Origin: Schaalia turicensis ACS-279-V-Col4
GTDB taxonomy: Bacteria; Actinomycetota; Actinomycetes; Actinomycetales; Actinomycetaceae
DNA length: 64,000 bases
NCBI RefSeq assembly: GCF_000296505.1
Contig: NZ_JH815208.1
Coordinates: 443,003-507,002, forward strand
Direction of reading: 5' to 3'
Part shown: one piece after another, positions 1-9,445 of the stretch
How the letters are laid out: the number at the start of each line of letters is the position of its first letter
Position numbering within the stretch: the first letter of the stretch is position 1
Position numbers and translations under genes: made by a program
The notes under the pieces: model-generated
The model's database searches: none
What the model was told of the DNA's origin: nothing
The model's input: only the letters and a program-made list of their open reading frames with translations

Positions 1-141
1 GAACGCGCCGATAATGACATAGCCATGAGCGCAGATACGGTAGGTGTCAGCTGCGGCGACCTCGGTTGAAAATGTTGTTGCAATCAGGATGACGACCCAG
101 CCTGAGAAGAACGCGACAAGCCACCGTAACACCAGAGACAT
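1..141 (-). CDS. Start of a membrane or exported protein, cut by window edge
   Basis: This is an open frame of 47 codons that runs off the left edge of the window without a stop. The start is an ATG at 141, six bases after a strong AAAGGAG ribosome-binding site, so it is very likely a real gene. The visible residues have a short basic start (LRWLVAFF) followed by a hydrophobic stretch of about 20 residues and an ATEVAAAD-like segment, which resembles a signal peptide or first membrane anchor. The family cannot be named from this fragment. It lies upstream of nothing else on its strand within 50 bases, and the PAP2 gene behind it reads the same way. Confidence 0.6.
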   Translation of the reverse strand, partial: MSLVLRWLVAFFSGWVVILIATTFSTEVAAADTYRICAHGYVIIGAF

Positions 142-196
142 CGGTGTCTCCTTTCATCCGGGATAGTCCCAGTATGGCCGTGACATGGTTCACTGT

Positions 197-946
197 CTAG
201 CGTGTGTGGACGCTGTGGCGGCTCAATAAAAGACCTCCCAAGATCAGCGCGGTACCTGATCCCATCAGCGCTCCACCAATGATGTCTGTTGTCCAGTGCG
301 CGGCCAGGTAAATGCGTGTTGTGGCCACAAGCGCCACTAATGAGATCGCGAGCGCCCAGATCAGGCAGGCGTAGCCTCGTCGATTCCATGAAAGGCGGGA
401 GTCTGCGATACCGACATTGATCAGGGATAGTCCCCATGCATGTAACGCAAGCAGAGCAGCACTGATAGCGAGGGCGGAGGCGGCGGTGGTGTGACCGGAT
501 GGGAAAGAATGGGAGAGTTCGACGACGAGGCGCTCTGGGATCGGTGGGCGGACTCGTTCGATACCAAGCTTGACCAGCGACGTTGCAACCGCTGACACCG
601 CCATCACTAGAGGAATAAACAGCCCGAAGCGCCACGACTTTGAGACTGCCCAGATCAATAGTCCGATGACGACCGCTTCGATCACGGAAACGGTCGGGGA
701 GAAAAGGTGGGTCACCGCTTTCATGAACGCGGTCAACGCATCGATGCGGATCGTGAGCACCCAGTTCAGAACCGCCTGATCAAAGTTCGCAACAGATTTC
801 AGGTGAATGAACAGGCCCAGGATGATTGCGCCGAGAATCGCCCAGTTGCCGACAATAATCCGCGTCCAGCCGATCAAGCCAACTGAGTGGACAAGGTCGC
901 GGAGCTCGGGGTGGATGTGGTCGGTGTGGGTGTGGTGAAAGTTCAC
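197..946 (-). CDS. PAP2-family membrane phosphatase
   Basis: This is an integral membrane phosphatase of the PAP2 (type 2 phosphatidic acid phosphatase) family, which dephosphorylates lipid phosphates such as undecaprenyl pyrophosphate or phosphatidic acid. All three family motifs are visible in order: KLGIERVRP (K-x6-RP), PSGH, and TTRIYLAAHWTTD (the R-x5-H-x3-D motif with its catalytic His). Several hydrophobic segments surround them. The GTG at 946 overlaps the stop of the upstream YchJ-like gene by four bases (GTGA), suggesting translational coupling. An in-frame ATG at 973 would add nine residues and a longer overlap. The substrate cannot be read from the sequence. Confidence 0.88.
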   Translation of the reverse strand: MNFHHTHTDHIHPELRDLVHSVGLIGWTRIIVGNWAILGAIILGLFIHLKSVANFDQAVLNWVLTIRIDALTAFMKAVTHLFSPTVSVIEAVVIGLLIWAVSKSWRFGLFIPLVMAVSAVATSLVKLGIERVRPPIPERLVVELSHSFPSGHTTAASALAISAALLALHAWGLSLINVGIADSRLSWNRRGYACLIWALAISLVALVATTRIYLAAHWTTDIIGGALMGSGTALILGGLLLSRHSVHTR

Positions 947-1374
947 ATTATCGTCCCGTCGACATAGACCCACCGGCCACCGCGCTTGGTGAAGGTGGAG
1001 CGTTCGTGCAGGCGGTTGTGGCCTCGTGCGTGGGTGAAGTCGGCGATGAACTCGACGATGCCGTCCTGGTCATTTTCGGTTCCCGTGACGGTGTCGACGA
1101 TGGTGAGCCCGTTCCATGTTATTTGCGGGTCAATGTATGGGGGAGTGGGGCGTGTGCGCGGATGCCACGAGCGGAAAAGATGGTTTTCGTTGCCCAGCAC
1201 GAAGGCGGAGTAGCGCGAACGCATGAGCGCTTCGGCGGTGGGTGCCGGCTCGCCGTCAAGGATCGGGGAGCAACACGCGCGAAATGCGATGGAAGAACCG
1301 CAGGTGCACGGGTCAGTGGGTGCGAGGCCCTGCGCGGATGCTACGCCTTTACGTGGCACGTCAGAAAACGTCAT
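943..1374 (-). CDS. YchJ-like SEC-C motif protein
   Basis: This 143-residue protein begins with a SEC-C zinc-binding motif (DPCTCGSSIAFRACC) followed by an NTF2-like fold containing the typical ALMRSRYSAFV stretch, as in the YchJ / UPF0225 family. The function of that family is unsettled; the cysteines should bind one zinc ion. The ATG at 1374 is preferred because it puts the SEC-C motif near the N-terminus as in relatives. An upstream in-frame start at 1476 would add a tail with no conserved features. No clear ribosome-binding site precedes either start. The 3' end overlaps the PAP2 gene, so the two are probably co-transcribed. Confidence 0.83.
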   Translation of the reverse strand: MTFSDVPRKGVASAQGLAPTDPCTCGSSIAFRACCSPILDGEPAPTAEALMRSRYSAFVLGNENHLFRSWHPRTRPTPPYIDPQITWNGLTIVDTVTGTENDQDGIVEFIADFTHARGHNRLHERSTFTKRGGRWVYVDGTIM

Positions 1375-1488
1375 ACGAATCAGCCTACCCGGGCAGATTT
1401 TACGAGGAGCGAACAGGACAGGGGTGTGCCCGTCGCTGTTTTCACCACTATACGAGGGCGACCACACTGGTCTCACCCCACGCCAGCA

Positions 1489-1512
1489 AGAGGGCGGTAG
1501 CGGAGGCCCTCT
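1489..1512 (-). terminator. Weak hairpin after the YeiH-like gene
   Basis: AGAGGGC and GCCCTCT form a 7-bp stem with a 10-base loop, 20 bases beyond the stop of the transporter gene. No T-run follows on the minus strand, so this is only a possible terminator. Confidence 0.35.
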
Positions 1513-1531
1513 GTTGACGGTAAGCGAAGAA

Positions 1532-2617
1532 TCAGTGCGCCAGCATCACGCCGATGAAGCCAGTCAGAGCAACAATGACAGTCGTCGAGGTAGCAAGAAT
1601 GAACGGCTTCGGGCCAACGGACGCAAAATCACGCAGCTTCACGGACGTGCCCAGTGCGAACATCGCCGAGGCGAGTAGCGCCGTCTGAATAATCTTCAGA
1701 ACCGCAAGCCACGACGCGGGCACAATCCCGGTCCACCGCACGAAGACCATGACGATGAATCCGAAGACAAACAGTGGCATCAGAGGCGGAAGTTTGCCAC
1801 CCTCGGAACCCATACCGGGGATCTGAGCTCCCGACGCCATCTTCTGACGCCTCCAGATGCTGATCGTCGCCATAACGGGAGCGAGCATCAGCACGCGAGC
1901 AAGCTTCACAACAACCGCACCAGACAGTGCCTCGCCACCTCCCAACGCACCGCCAATCGCGACAACCTGGGCAACCTCGTGTGTGGCTGCGCCACCCCAC
2001 AAGCCAGTGGTTAGCGGATCCAAACCGAACAGCGTGCCGAGAATCGGGATCAACGGAATCAGCAGCGTGCCAAAAATGACGACCTGCGCAATAGCGGTGA
2101 CAACCTCTTCGCGATCCTGAGCTTCAATAACGCCATCAACCGCGGCAACAGCGGCCGCACCGCAGATCGAGAAACCGCACGCGATCAGCAGTGTCTGCGT
2201 GATCGATAGGTGCAGAGCTCGCCCCACAAGAAGCGTCGACACAATACCCAAGACGATAACCGCAACAACAACACCGATCATCCCAGCGCCCAGTGCCACG
2301 ATATCGGCTACCACCAGCTGTAGGCCCAATAGCACAACGCCAGCACGCAACAGACGCTTGGAAGTGAAAACCAGACCGGGATCCAGGACCGCGGGTAGCT
2401 GTGCGATATTCCGCAGAAAAACACCCAGAATGATCGCCACCAGCATTACCGACAGCGCCGGCACAAAATGGTTGATGAGCAATGCCAGTCCGACCGCAAC
2501 GAAAGACAGTGCGATGCCGGGCAACATACGCATCAACGAGGCGGACCGGCCAGACTGAGTCGCCGTGGCTGGCGCAGGGGTCGGAGCAGATGATGATGAA
2601 ACTGAAGCTGGGCTCAT
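1532..2617 (-). CDS. YeiH/UPF0324-type membrane transporter
   Basis: This is a polytopic membrane protein of the UPF0324 (YeiH) family, often annotated as a putative sulfate exporter. About ten hydrophobic segments can be counted after a Ser/Thr/Pro/Ala-rich N-terminal tail of about 30 residues. Family-type stretches include IILGVFLRNIAQLP near the N-terminus, ACGFSICGAAAVAA in the middle, and WGGAATHEVAQVVAIG. The start is uncertain. The ATG at 2617 has no ribosome-binding site and sits inside a perfect palindrome (2607-2640), with a TACAGT that could be a -10 box seven bases upstream; a leaderless start is possible. An internal ATG at 2533 just before the first membrane helix is the alternative. 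It follows trxB on the same strand after a 100-base gap. Confidence 0.85.
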   Translation of the reverse strand: MSPASVSSSSAPTPAPATATQSGRSASLMRMLPGIALSFVAVGLALLINHFVPALSVMLVAIILGVFLRNIAQLPAVLDPGLVFTSKRLLRAGVVLLGLQLVVADIVALGAGMIGVVVAVIVLGIVSTLLVGRALHLSITQTLLIACGFSICGAAAVAAVDGVIEAQDREEVVTAIAQVVIFGTLLIPLIPILGTLFGLDPLTTGLWGGAATHEVAQVVAIGGALGGGEALSGAVVVKLARVLMLAPVMATISIWRRQKMASGAQIPGMGSEGGKLPPLMPLFVFGFIVMVFVRWTGIVPASWLAVLKIIQTALLASAMFALGTSVKLRDFASVGPKPFILATSTTVIVALTGFIGVMLAH

Positions 2618-2640
2618 ACAGATAACTGTATGAGCCCAGC
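2607..2640. promoter_or_regulatory. Perfect 15-bp-arm palindrome over the transporter start codon
   Basis: GCTGGGCTCATACAG and its exact reverse complement CTGTATGAGCCCAGC flank the four bases ATAA. The ATG of the YeiH-like gene (2617-2615) lies inside it. On the minus strand a TACAGT hexamer ends seven bases before this ATG. It could be an operator for a dimeric repressor, an RNA hairpin that hides the start codon, or the terminator of trxB (the minus strand continues TTCAGTTTCATC). Confidence 0.6.
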
Positions 2641-2718
2641 CGAGCAGATTAGGAGATGAATGCCCGTTTTTACCTTGATGTGCGCTGTTGCACGCGCTCA
2701 CACATCACGGATAGATGA

Positions 2719-3759
2719 TCAGTCGCTCTTCGATGCCAACCAACGCTCGGCATCAAGGGCCGCGCGGCAACCGGAACCGGCAGCCGTAATCGCCTGACGG
2801 TAGGTGTGATCGACGGCGTCGCCACAGGCGAAGACACCTGTTGCAGAGGTGCGCGTTGATGGTTCGTCGACCACGATGTAGCCGGCGTCGTCCAGTGCGA
2901 CGTCCGTAGCGAGGAACGACGTGCGTGGCAGGTGACCAATCGCCACGAACACACCATTGACATCAAGGTCGGACAGCGTGCCATCAACGGTGCTCTTCAA
3001 ACGCAGGCCCGTGACCTCGTCGGTACCCAGGACCTCGTCGACGGTCGAATTCCACACGAACTCAATCTTCGGGTTTGACTTCGCACGGTCAGCCATCGCC
3101 TTCGAAGCGCGAAGCTCATCGCGACGGTGCACGACGTACACCTTGGAGGCGAAGTTCGTCAGGAAGGTTGCTTCTTCCATTGCCGAGTCGCCACCACCGA
3201 TAACGGCCAGCACACGATCCTTGAAGAAGAAGCCGTCGCAGGTCGCGCAGTAGGAAACACCGCGACCCGACAGCGAATCCTCGCCCGGAACATTCATGTG
3301 ACGGTACTCAGACCCGGTCGCCAGAATAACAGCCTTCGCGTACAACAGTTCGTCGTCGACGGCCACAACCTTCACATCACCCGACAGGTTCACCGCGGTG
3401 ACATCCTCGTAGCGAACGTCCGCGCCGAACTTTTCTGCTTGCTCACGCATGTTATCCATGAGCTCGGGCCCCTGAATACCTTCGGGGAAACCGGGGAAGT
3501 TCTCAACCTCAGTCGTCGTCATCAGAGCGCCACCGGCAGCGAGAGCTCCAGCGATCACGATTGGCTTCAGGCCGGCGCGAGCCGTGTAAATCGCAGCCGT
3601 GTAACCGGCAGGACCAGAACCAACGACGATGACATCGTGAATGGTCGCATCTGCGGGAACCTCACCAGACGGGCGGGTTGACGGTGTGGTCGAAACGGTC
3701 TCGACCTCGGCATCAACCGTGTTCACGGCCAGCAGGTCAGACGTCACTGTAAATTCCAT
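2719..3759 (-). CDS. trxB: Thioredoxin-disulfide reductase
   Basis: This FAD/NADPH flavoenzyme reduces thioredoxin in the cytosol. The FAD-binding motif GSGPAG is at residues 47-52, the redox-active CATC pair at Cys171/Cys174, and the NADPH-binding [10 protein letters not shown] near residue 190. The domains are in the normal order for low-molecular-weight TrxB. The N-terminus carries an extension of about 40 residues rich in Thr, Val and Pro that most TrxB proteins lack. The start was placed at the second of two adjacent ATGs, five bases after GAAAGG. No thioredoxin gene follows, unlike the mycobacterial trxB2-trxC pair. The gene sits downstream of the murJ block, as is usual in actinobacteria. 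Confidence 0.95.
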   Translation of the reverse strand: MEFTVTSDLLAVNTVDAEVETVSTTPSTRPSGEVPADATIHDVIVVGSGPAGYTAAIYTARAGLKPIVIAGALAAGGALMTTTEVENFPGFPEGIQGPELMDNMREQAEKFGADVRYEDVTAVNLSGDVKVVAVDDELLYAKAVILATGSEYRHMNVPGEDSLSGRGVSYCATCDGFFFKDRVLAVIGGGDSAMEEATFLTNFASKVYVVHRRDELRASKAMADRAKSNPKIEFVWNSTVDEVLGTDEVTGLRLKSTVDGTLSDLDVNGVFVAIGHLPRTSFLATDVALDDAGYIVVDEPSTRTSATGVFACGDAVDHTYRQAITAAGSGCRAALDAERWLASKSD

Positions 3760-3846
3760 CATTACCTTTCGAAAAGATCGCCAAAAGTGTCAGGCTTCAG
3801 GCACCTATTGACCCTCATCAGCCAATAGTGTGCTTTGCGGAAATCG

Positions 3847-5394
3847 CTACTGAACGCTGAGTTCGCTCACCCATGCCCAGTTGTCACCGTCGACCGAAGT
3901 CGGCATGGTCGCGAAGGACAGAGCAATCTGCGACGTGGTGACGGGTTCAGGAAGGGTGATCTCCGTTGTAGGACTCAACGCCCCGCGAGCCAATTCTGTT
4001 CCTCTCCGAGGAGCATCGGCATCCGTGACGTTGCGCACGACCAGTTCACCACCGGACGTGGACGGATCCATGTTCAGCGTGATCTGAGAAACCGTTGCTT
4101 CTGCAGAGAGCTTGATAATGATGGTGACAGTGTTGTCGTCAGTGAAAGAATTCGTGTCGTAGTAGCGAGAGTGCCACGTGGTTGCTGGGTCGCCGTCAAT
4201 CATGTTGACCGCAGTATCCGGGTGATCGCCGTCATCGTTTGACCAAGACAGAACGGATACGGAAGAAACAAGCGGAGAAGTCGTTCCCTGCATTGCCGAT
4301 TGGTCGTCGGATTGGATGTGGTTTGCCGATTGTGCGTCTGCGAGCGACTGCGCCAAGTCAGGCGAGCCAACGGGTTTCAGCAGACCCACCGTGCCGAAGA
4401 TCGCAGCGAGAATAGTCAAAACAGCCGCGAAAACAAGAGTCGGCTTCGTCGGATCAATCAGCCCTCGCTCACGCTGAGGCTGGTCCTCTTCACCCGCGGA
4501 GGCCACAAGAGCCAGATGGTCTGTGGGACGCTCAACAATCGGGCCGGGGAAGGAAGTCGTCACATCGGCCTCGGGTGCCAGTGGCATGTCAACGGGTGCC
4601 ACCAGCGGGGGAATGCCCGTGGAGTGCTTCGATGTGACAGTCTTGTCAGCCTTTTCGGCTTCGTTGTTTTCCTCATTGACGAGGCTGCCTTCATCGTCGT
4701 TCCCCCGATCTTCTTCAGGGGCGGAAGGCATGGATGAATTATCTTCATCGGATTCGTCCTGAGCGCCTTGGTCGAGGTCGCCGTCTTCGCCAGACTCAAC
4801 AACGTCATCTGTCGCTTCAGGTGTTTTCGAAGCGGACAACTTTGCTTTGATCGTGGCGATCAGGCCAGCAAAACCCGTGAGCGCCACGCCGCTTTCAGTA
4901 TCAGATTCTTCATTTTCTGATTCGTCAGAACTATCGTCGCTCGACTCACGGTCTTCTACGTCAGTGTCGTCTTCAGCGTCCTTATCCTGTTCGGATTCAG
5001 CATCGTCGGCGCCATCAGAGACATCATCGATTTCTTCGACGCGCTCCTCATCCTGATCAATGCTTTCCGGTTGCTCGCCTAGGAGAGGTTCTTCAGGCTC
5101 ATCGATAACGACCACATCATCAAACTCGGGTGAATCCGCATCGTCATCGTGGCTTTCATCAAGCTGGGTGTCTGAAGAGTCGACCACGGCCTCGTCCCCA
5201 TCTTCCACTTCAGAATCATCAGACTCAGGGTCTGCCAGAATCTCGTCGAACGAGGGGAGAGCGGCGGCCAGCGCAATAGCAATCTCACGTTCGGCTTCGC
5301 TCAACTCAGGGTTGGGCGACGCAAGAGTGGGTGAGTTTTCAGACGACGTACCGTCCGACAATTCATCGTGATCGGGCTTGCCGTCCGTGCTCAT
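3847..5394 (-). CDS. Acidic single-pass membrane protein with discoidin-like C-terminus
   Basis: This 515-residue protein follows murJ closely. Residues 1-260 are extremely rich in Asp, Glu and Ser and look disordered. One membrane helix lies at about 318-338 (TLVFAAVLTILAAIFG), and the last ~145 residues resemble an F5/8 type C (discoidin) sugar-binding domain (MIDGDPATTWHS). The topology implied is acidic tail inside, binding domain outside. The start is the ATG at 5394, six bases after ACGGAGG; an in-frame TTG at 5427 overlapping the murJ stop is less likely. In Mycobacterium tuberculosis the MviN protein carries a pseudokinase, a helix and a similar outer domain on one chain. Here no kinase-like sequence is visible, only the acidic tail. 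A role as a MurJ partner is inferred from position and layout. Confidence 0.75.
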   Translation of the reverse strand: MSTDGKPDHDELSDGTSSENSPTLASPNPELSEAEREIAIALAAALPSFDEILADPESDDSEVEDGDEAVVDSSDTQLDESHDDDADSPEFDDVVVIDEPEEPLLGEQPESIDQDEERVEEIDDVSDGADDAESEQDKDAEDDTDVEDRESSDDSSDESENEESDTESGVALTGFAGLIATIKAKLSASKTPEATDDVVESGEDGDLDQGAQDESDEDNSSMPSAPEEDRGNDDEGSLVNEENNEAEKADKTVTSKHSTGIPPLVAPVDMPLAPEADVTTSFPGPIVERPTDHLALVASAGEEDQPQRERGLIDPTKPTLVFAAVLTILAAIFGTVGLLKPVGSPDLAQSLADAQSANHIQSDDQSAMQGTTSPLVSSVSVLSWSNDDGDHPDTAVNMIDGDPATTWHSRYYDTNSFTDDNTVTIIIKLSAEATVSQITLNMDPSTSGGELVVRNVTDADAPRRGTELARGALSPTTEITLPEPVTTSQIALSFATMPTSVDGDNWAWVSELSVQ

Positions 5395-5423
5395 GGGGAT
5401 CCTCCGTTGAAAAAGTACGAAAC

Positions 5424-7178
5424 TCAATCCATTATCGTTGAAGAAGTCGATTTCGGCTGTATTGGCGTGGCAAGGATGCGCCGCAAAACCAGTGGAACTC
5501 GCAACCTTTGAAGTAGCGGAGTGATTGTGCGCGCGCTTGTCGACGGCGAAATCAGCTTCAGAACAACCATGTACACAATCGACGCGACCAGTGAAACCAT
5601 GATCAGCTTCAACGAAGCGCCACCAAAACGAAGCAGGGTCGATGAAGTCTGGGTCTGCGCTCCCACCAGCTTTAATGCGCCGAATGAAGACAGCGCCGCC
5701 AGCACGGCAGAAACCACAAACGCGCTGTAGGAACGCAAAAGCAAGGCACGATCCACGTAGGAATTACGACGCGACACCCACGCCACCGCAATCACGCCCT
5801 GGACAATGCGACACGACGTTTCACCAAGAGCAGCGGCAACAACCCACCACTTGGCACCCGTCATCGCATACATTCCCCACCCGACGATGACCTGAAGAAT
5901 GGTCGGACCAATACCCATCAAGAACACTGGTTTAACGTCTTCATAAGCGAAGAAAACACGTTGACTCATCAAGACCATGCCCGTTGAGGCCACACCCGGC
6001 ATTAAAGCAACAAGGACCCAGGCATACGCGGTGATCACTTCCTGGTTCGTCTTTGAGTACAGAACCATCTGCATCATTGGCACCGAACCAGCCATCAGGA
6101 TCGCAGCCGCCAGCAGAGTCAGGGACGTAATCGTTTGGACGCCCAGGTGGTAGCTCGCTGCCACGGAACGATCATCATCATCGGCGACCGCCCGCGCCAT
6201 TTGAGTGAAGATCGCTGTTGTCAGCGACACCGTGATCAGCGACTGCGGAACCATGAAAATCATGAAAGCGGTTGCGTAGGCGTTAATACCGACGAGCACA
6301 CCGTCATGCGTCTTCGCGTACGCATCGGCCAAAGCGGCCAAGTTATTCGTCGACAGGACACCAATCTGGCTGACCCCCAGCGTCGCAAACGTCCATCCGG
6401 CCACCTTCGACGTGGAGCCAAATGACGTGCCTCGGAAATGGAAGTCAGGCTTGAAATGAACGCCCGATCGTTTCATCGGGATGAACAAGACAAGCGCCTG
6501 AGCAATCACGCCCAGCGTCGCCGACCCACCCAGTAGCCAGAATTGTGTCGCGGAAAGATCCTCGACATTGATGCGCCCTTCGGTGCCACCCCACAAAAAG
6601 AGGAATGCACCCAAACCGGCGATACCAACAACGTTATTCACCACCGGCGCCCACATGTAGGGGCCGAATACGCCACGCGCATTCAGTAGCTCACCCAGCA
6701 GGTTGTACAGGCCGTAGAAGAACAGCTGCGGTAAACAGAGCAAAGCGAAAAGAATCGCCAACGTGCGAGTTTGAGCATCGTAGCCGGCCGCCGTGATCAC
6801 GACCAACAGCGGAGCGGCAATCATCGCCACGATCGTCACGATAAACAGAAGCGTCCCAGCAAGAGTGAGCAGACGATTCACATAGGTTTGACCATCATGC
6901 TTCCGCTTCAGTGCTCCAACGATCTGTGGAACAAGAACCGCATCAAAAACGCCGGACGCCAAAAGATTAAAGACTGTATTCGGCAAAGTATTCGCCGTTT
7001 GGAAGGCTGCAGATACGCCACCGCCGGCTGCTCCAATCGCAGCAAGAAGCATTGCCGAACGAACAAACCCAAGGATTCGCGACACCATCGTGCCCGACGC
7101 CATGATCGCGCTGGCCCTCAGGATGGATCGGCTCCGAGGCTCCTGAGGCGCTTCAACCGAAGAGTTCGACTCGGTCAT
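5424..7178 (-). CDS. murJ: Lipid II flippase MurJ (MviN)
   Basis: MurJ moves the peptidoglycan precursor lipid II across the cytoplasmic membrane. This 584-residue protein has the family's many hydrophobic helices, with the N-terminal signature SRILGFVRSAMLLAAIGA, FQTANTLPN and FALLCLPQLFFYGLYNLLGELLNAR (read in two pieces around residue 150). Its length matches the transporter alone, without the C-terminal pseudokinase found in mycobacterial MviN. The ATG at 7178 has a good AGAGGAG site and overlaps the DUF6049 stop by four bases. The acidic membrane protein follows 30 bases downstream. Order and overlaps indicate one transcript: NUDIX, DUF6049, murJ, acidic protein. Confidence 0.95.
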   Translation of the reverse strand: MTESNSSVEAPQEPRSRSILRASAIMASGTMVSRILGFVRSAMLLAAIGAAGGGVSAAFQTANTLPNTVFNLLASGVFDAVLVPQIVGALKRKHDGQTYVNRLLTLAGTLLFIVTIVAMIAAPLLVVITAAGYDAQTRTLAILFALLCLPQLFFYGLYNLLGELLNARGVFGPYMWAPVVNNVVGIAGLGAFLFLWGGTEGRINVEDLSATQFWLLGGSATLGVIAQALVLFIPMKRSGVHFKPDFHFRGTSFGSTSKVAGWTFATLGVSQIGVLSTNNLAALADAYAKTHDGVLVGINAYATAFMIFMVPQSLITVSLTTAIFTQMARAVADDDDRSVAASYHLGVQTITSLTLLAAAILMAGSVPMMQMVLYSKTNQEVITAYAWVLVALMPGVASTGMVLMSQRVFFAYEDVKPVFLMGIGPTILQVIVGWGMYAMTGAKWWVVAAALGETSCRIVQGVIAVAWVSRRNSYVDRALLLRSYSAFVVSAVLAALSSFGALKLVGAQTQTSSTLLRFGGASLKLIMVSLVASIVYMVVLKLISPSTSARTITPLLQRLRVPLVLRRILATPIQPKSTSSTIMD

Positions 7179-9445
7179 TTGTTCTCCTCTTCTTCGCGCC
7201 CAGCACGGCGCTTGCGTACCGACCTGACTAGGCCGATCACAAACAGAAGACCAAAAGCAATCGCAACCGTAATAGTAAAAGCATCTTCCCAGCCGGCACG
7301 CATACGAACAAGAACATTATCCGAAATGGTAAGAAGCGTGCCGTCGGCAGTATTGATTTGGTAGGTGACTTCAATATCGCCCGAACCGATGGCATTCACG
7401 GGAACGTTGACCGCGGTGACCGTTTGCGCAGGAATGGTTGTGATCGCGGACTGGCGAACCTTCAGCCTGGGATCGGATGGGTTGATCGTGACCGTCACAT
7501 TCACATCCCACGCCAAATCATTACGAACACGGATCGGAAAATCCGCGGACTTGTTAATCAGATTCACCGTGTCTGAAGGCACCAGTGACACCAGAGAGCG
7601 GAGGTGCGACACCTTCGCGCTGAACTGGGATGCGCGCGTCACCTGCTCATCGGCGCTGATCGACGCACTCACCGTCGGCAAAATATCGTCGTGGAGAGTC
7701 GCGTTGACCGCCTTCGGGTCAGACGTTGAATCCGCAAAAGACTTCAGTTGTGCCAGTGCATCGCCAAGCGTTGTTAACGCTGCGCTTGTTTCAGCCGACA
7801 GCTGACCGGGTCCAACAACGAAACGCTCAACGTCAGTCACCTGCGACGACGCGATCTGGCTAAACGACGTGGGCTCAACCCACCGCTGTTGGAGCAAAGA
7901 ATTCAGACGCTGAACAAGCGAAGCAGACGGGGTCAATGTGCGCGACGCCGTCACCTCAACCGTTCGAGACACACTGGGACGCTCACGCGTAATAATCGCA
8001 GACACGCCAGCAAGTGCCTGGTCAACATCAAGAGCGTCCGAGCTGGTCGACACTTCCCAACCCAGCAGATCGTTCAACGTCTTATTCGTTGAAAGAACAG
8101 TCGCCGTCGAATCCGTCGCCCCCTGCGTGGACGTTTCACCCGTCGAATAATTCACTTCAACGGGAGCAAGGGACGTAAACGACACCTCGGGGTCCGGATC
8201 CAACGCACCGCCCGGAGCGATCGTCACCTTATCGGAAGCCAAGGCCAGCCCGGTCGTACTGAACGTTTCAGCTTTCGGCCACTCCACATTCTTCACAATC
8301 GTTGCATTCGCGTGGGTTTTTGACGCCTTCTGCGCAGCACTTTCGTTCGAGGACTGAGAATGTGAACCGTTTGGCTTACTGTGCGACGCCAAATCATCCC
8401 GGGTTTGGGTAGCCCCCGACTGGTCAGAGCTCTGCGATGTCGCGCTCTGCGGGTTGGATTCGGCTAAGTCGGTAGACGCGGCCTCGTACCCCTTAATCGC
8501 GACGCCGGTTGCGCTCCACCCAGCTGCTTCCACCGACGTCGGGAAGGATTTGATCGACGCGGACATCAGCGCAGACAGCTGATCGTTTGCCGCCAACGCA
8601 ACCACGCCGGGATCGGCATCCCCCGTGGGAAGCGCGATGATTTCACGTTCAGCCACCAATAGCTTCGATGCGAACAATCCGTCAGCATCCGCCTTCGAAG
8701 TCGACGTGTCACGAGTTGGACGAGGAATCACCGTCGAATCAAGAGCCAGCGTCGTACCCGGGATCTGAGCAATCTCAGTTATCGCCGAACGCTCTTTCAC
8801 GGTATTGCTTGAATTCGACGCGGTCCACGGAACAACAGCGTTCACCCGTGTGGGCTGGACTTCCTGGCCGGAATCCCAAATAAAAATCGTACGATCCGCG
8901 CCACTGCGATCCCCCGACAGCACGTCGACGCCGAGGGCTCGCGGACCCCACTCATAGGACGAATACAGGTCGAGGCGATCAACTGGAATATGAACCTCGA
9001 AGGGGATGGTCTGCCCGCCGGGAATGTCCGTGCTGGTTTCTTCGTAGCTGATCAGACGCCCAGGACGCGTCGACGCATCCAAAGAATCAGCGAGTTCACG
9101 AATACTATCGGCCGGATCAAAGGCCATCGAGACCATCAGCAAAGGGGCGGAAAGCGCTTCATCACCGGTGTTCGTGATTGTGCCCGAAACAACCAGCTCG
9201 CTTTCGTTCGTCAGAATCTTCGGGCTGAGCTGGTCGATCGACACGGTCAAGCCGTTCGATGATTGCGATTTGGCAAACAGGTCCGGGACAGTTGCCTGCG
9301 TTCCACCTGCCGTTTCATCGCCGAACGAGGCCGGTGCGACCACACTGCTTTCAACCATGGCAAGGCCGGCAAGGGTGGCGGTTGCTAGGGCGACGCTTCG
9401 GATACTCGTGGCGAAGAGCCGACGGGCGAAAAGTCCGTGCCTCAT
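7175..9445 (-). CDS. DUF6049-type secreted, membrane-anchored protein
   Basis: This 756-residue protein has a basic start and hydrophobic signal sequence (residues 1-35), a long extracytoplasmic part and one C-terminal helix (TITVAIAFGLLFVIGL) followed by an RSVRKRRAG stop-transfer tail. Around residues 320-390 there is a Ser/Gln/Asn/Thr-rich linker. The C-terminal portion has an immunoglobulin-like character (VRNDLAWDVNVTVTINPSDP). It corresponds by position and layout to the actinobacterial protein between NUDIX and MviN (Rv3909 in M. tuberculosis). Its function is not established; a role in the cell envelope with MurJ is inferred. The ATG directly follows the NUDIX stop (TAGATG). Confidence 0.85.
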   Translation of the reverse strand: MRHGLFARRLFATSIRSVALATATLAGLAMVESSVVAPASFGDETAGGTQATVPDLFAKSQSSNGLTVSIDQLSPKILTNESELVVSGTITNTGDEALSAPLLMVSMAFDPADSIRELADSLDASTRPGRLISYEETSTDIPGGQTIPFEVHIPVDRLDLYSSYEWGPRALGVDVLSGDRSGADRTIFIWDSGQEVQPTRVNAVVPWTASNSSNTVKERSAITEIAQIPGTTLALDSTVIPRPTRDTSTSKADADGLFASKLLVAEREIIALPTGDADPGVVALAANDQLSALMSASIKSFPTSVEAAGWSATGVAIKGYEAASTDLAESNPQSATSQSSDQSGATQTRDDLASHSKPNGSHSQSSNESAAQKASKTHANATIVKNVEWPKAETFSTTGLALASDKVTIAPGGALDPDPEVSFTSLAPVEVNYSTGETSTQGATDSTATVLSTNKTLNDLLGWEVSTSSDALDVDQALAGVSAIITRERPSVSRTVEVTASRTLTPSASLVQRLNSLLQQRWVEPTSFSQIASSQVTDVERFVVGPGQLSAETSAALTTLGDALAQLKSFADSTSDPKAVNATLHDDILPTVSASISADEQVTRASQFSAKVSHLRSLVSLVPSDTVNLINKSADFPIRVRNDLAWDVNVTVTINPSDPRLKVRQSAITTIPAQTVTAVNVPVNAIGSGDIEVTYQINTADGTLLTISDNVLVRMRAGWEDAFTITVAIAFGLLFVIGLVRSVRKRRAGREEEENK

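Noticed and set aside
4847..5371. Ser-rich frames on the plus strand opposite the acidic membrane protein
   Set aside because: They are the reverse reading of Asp/Glu/Ser codons and have no independent support.
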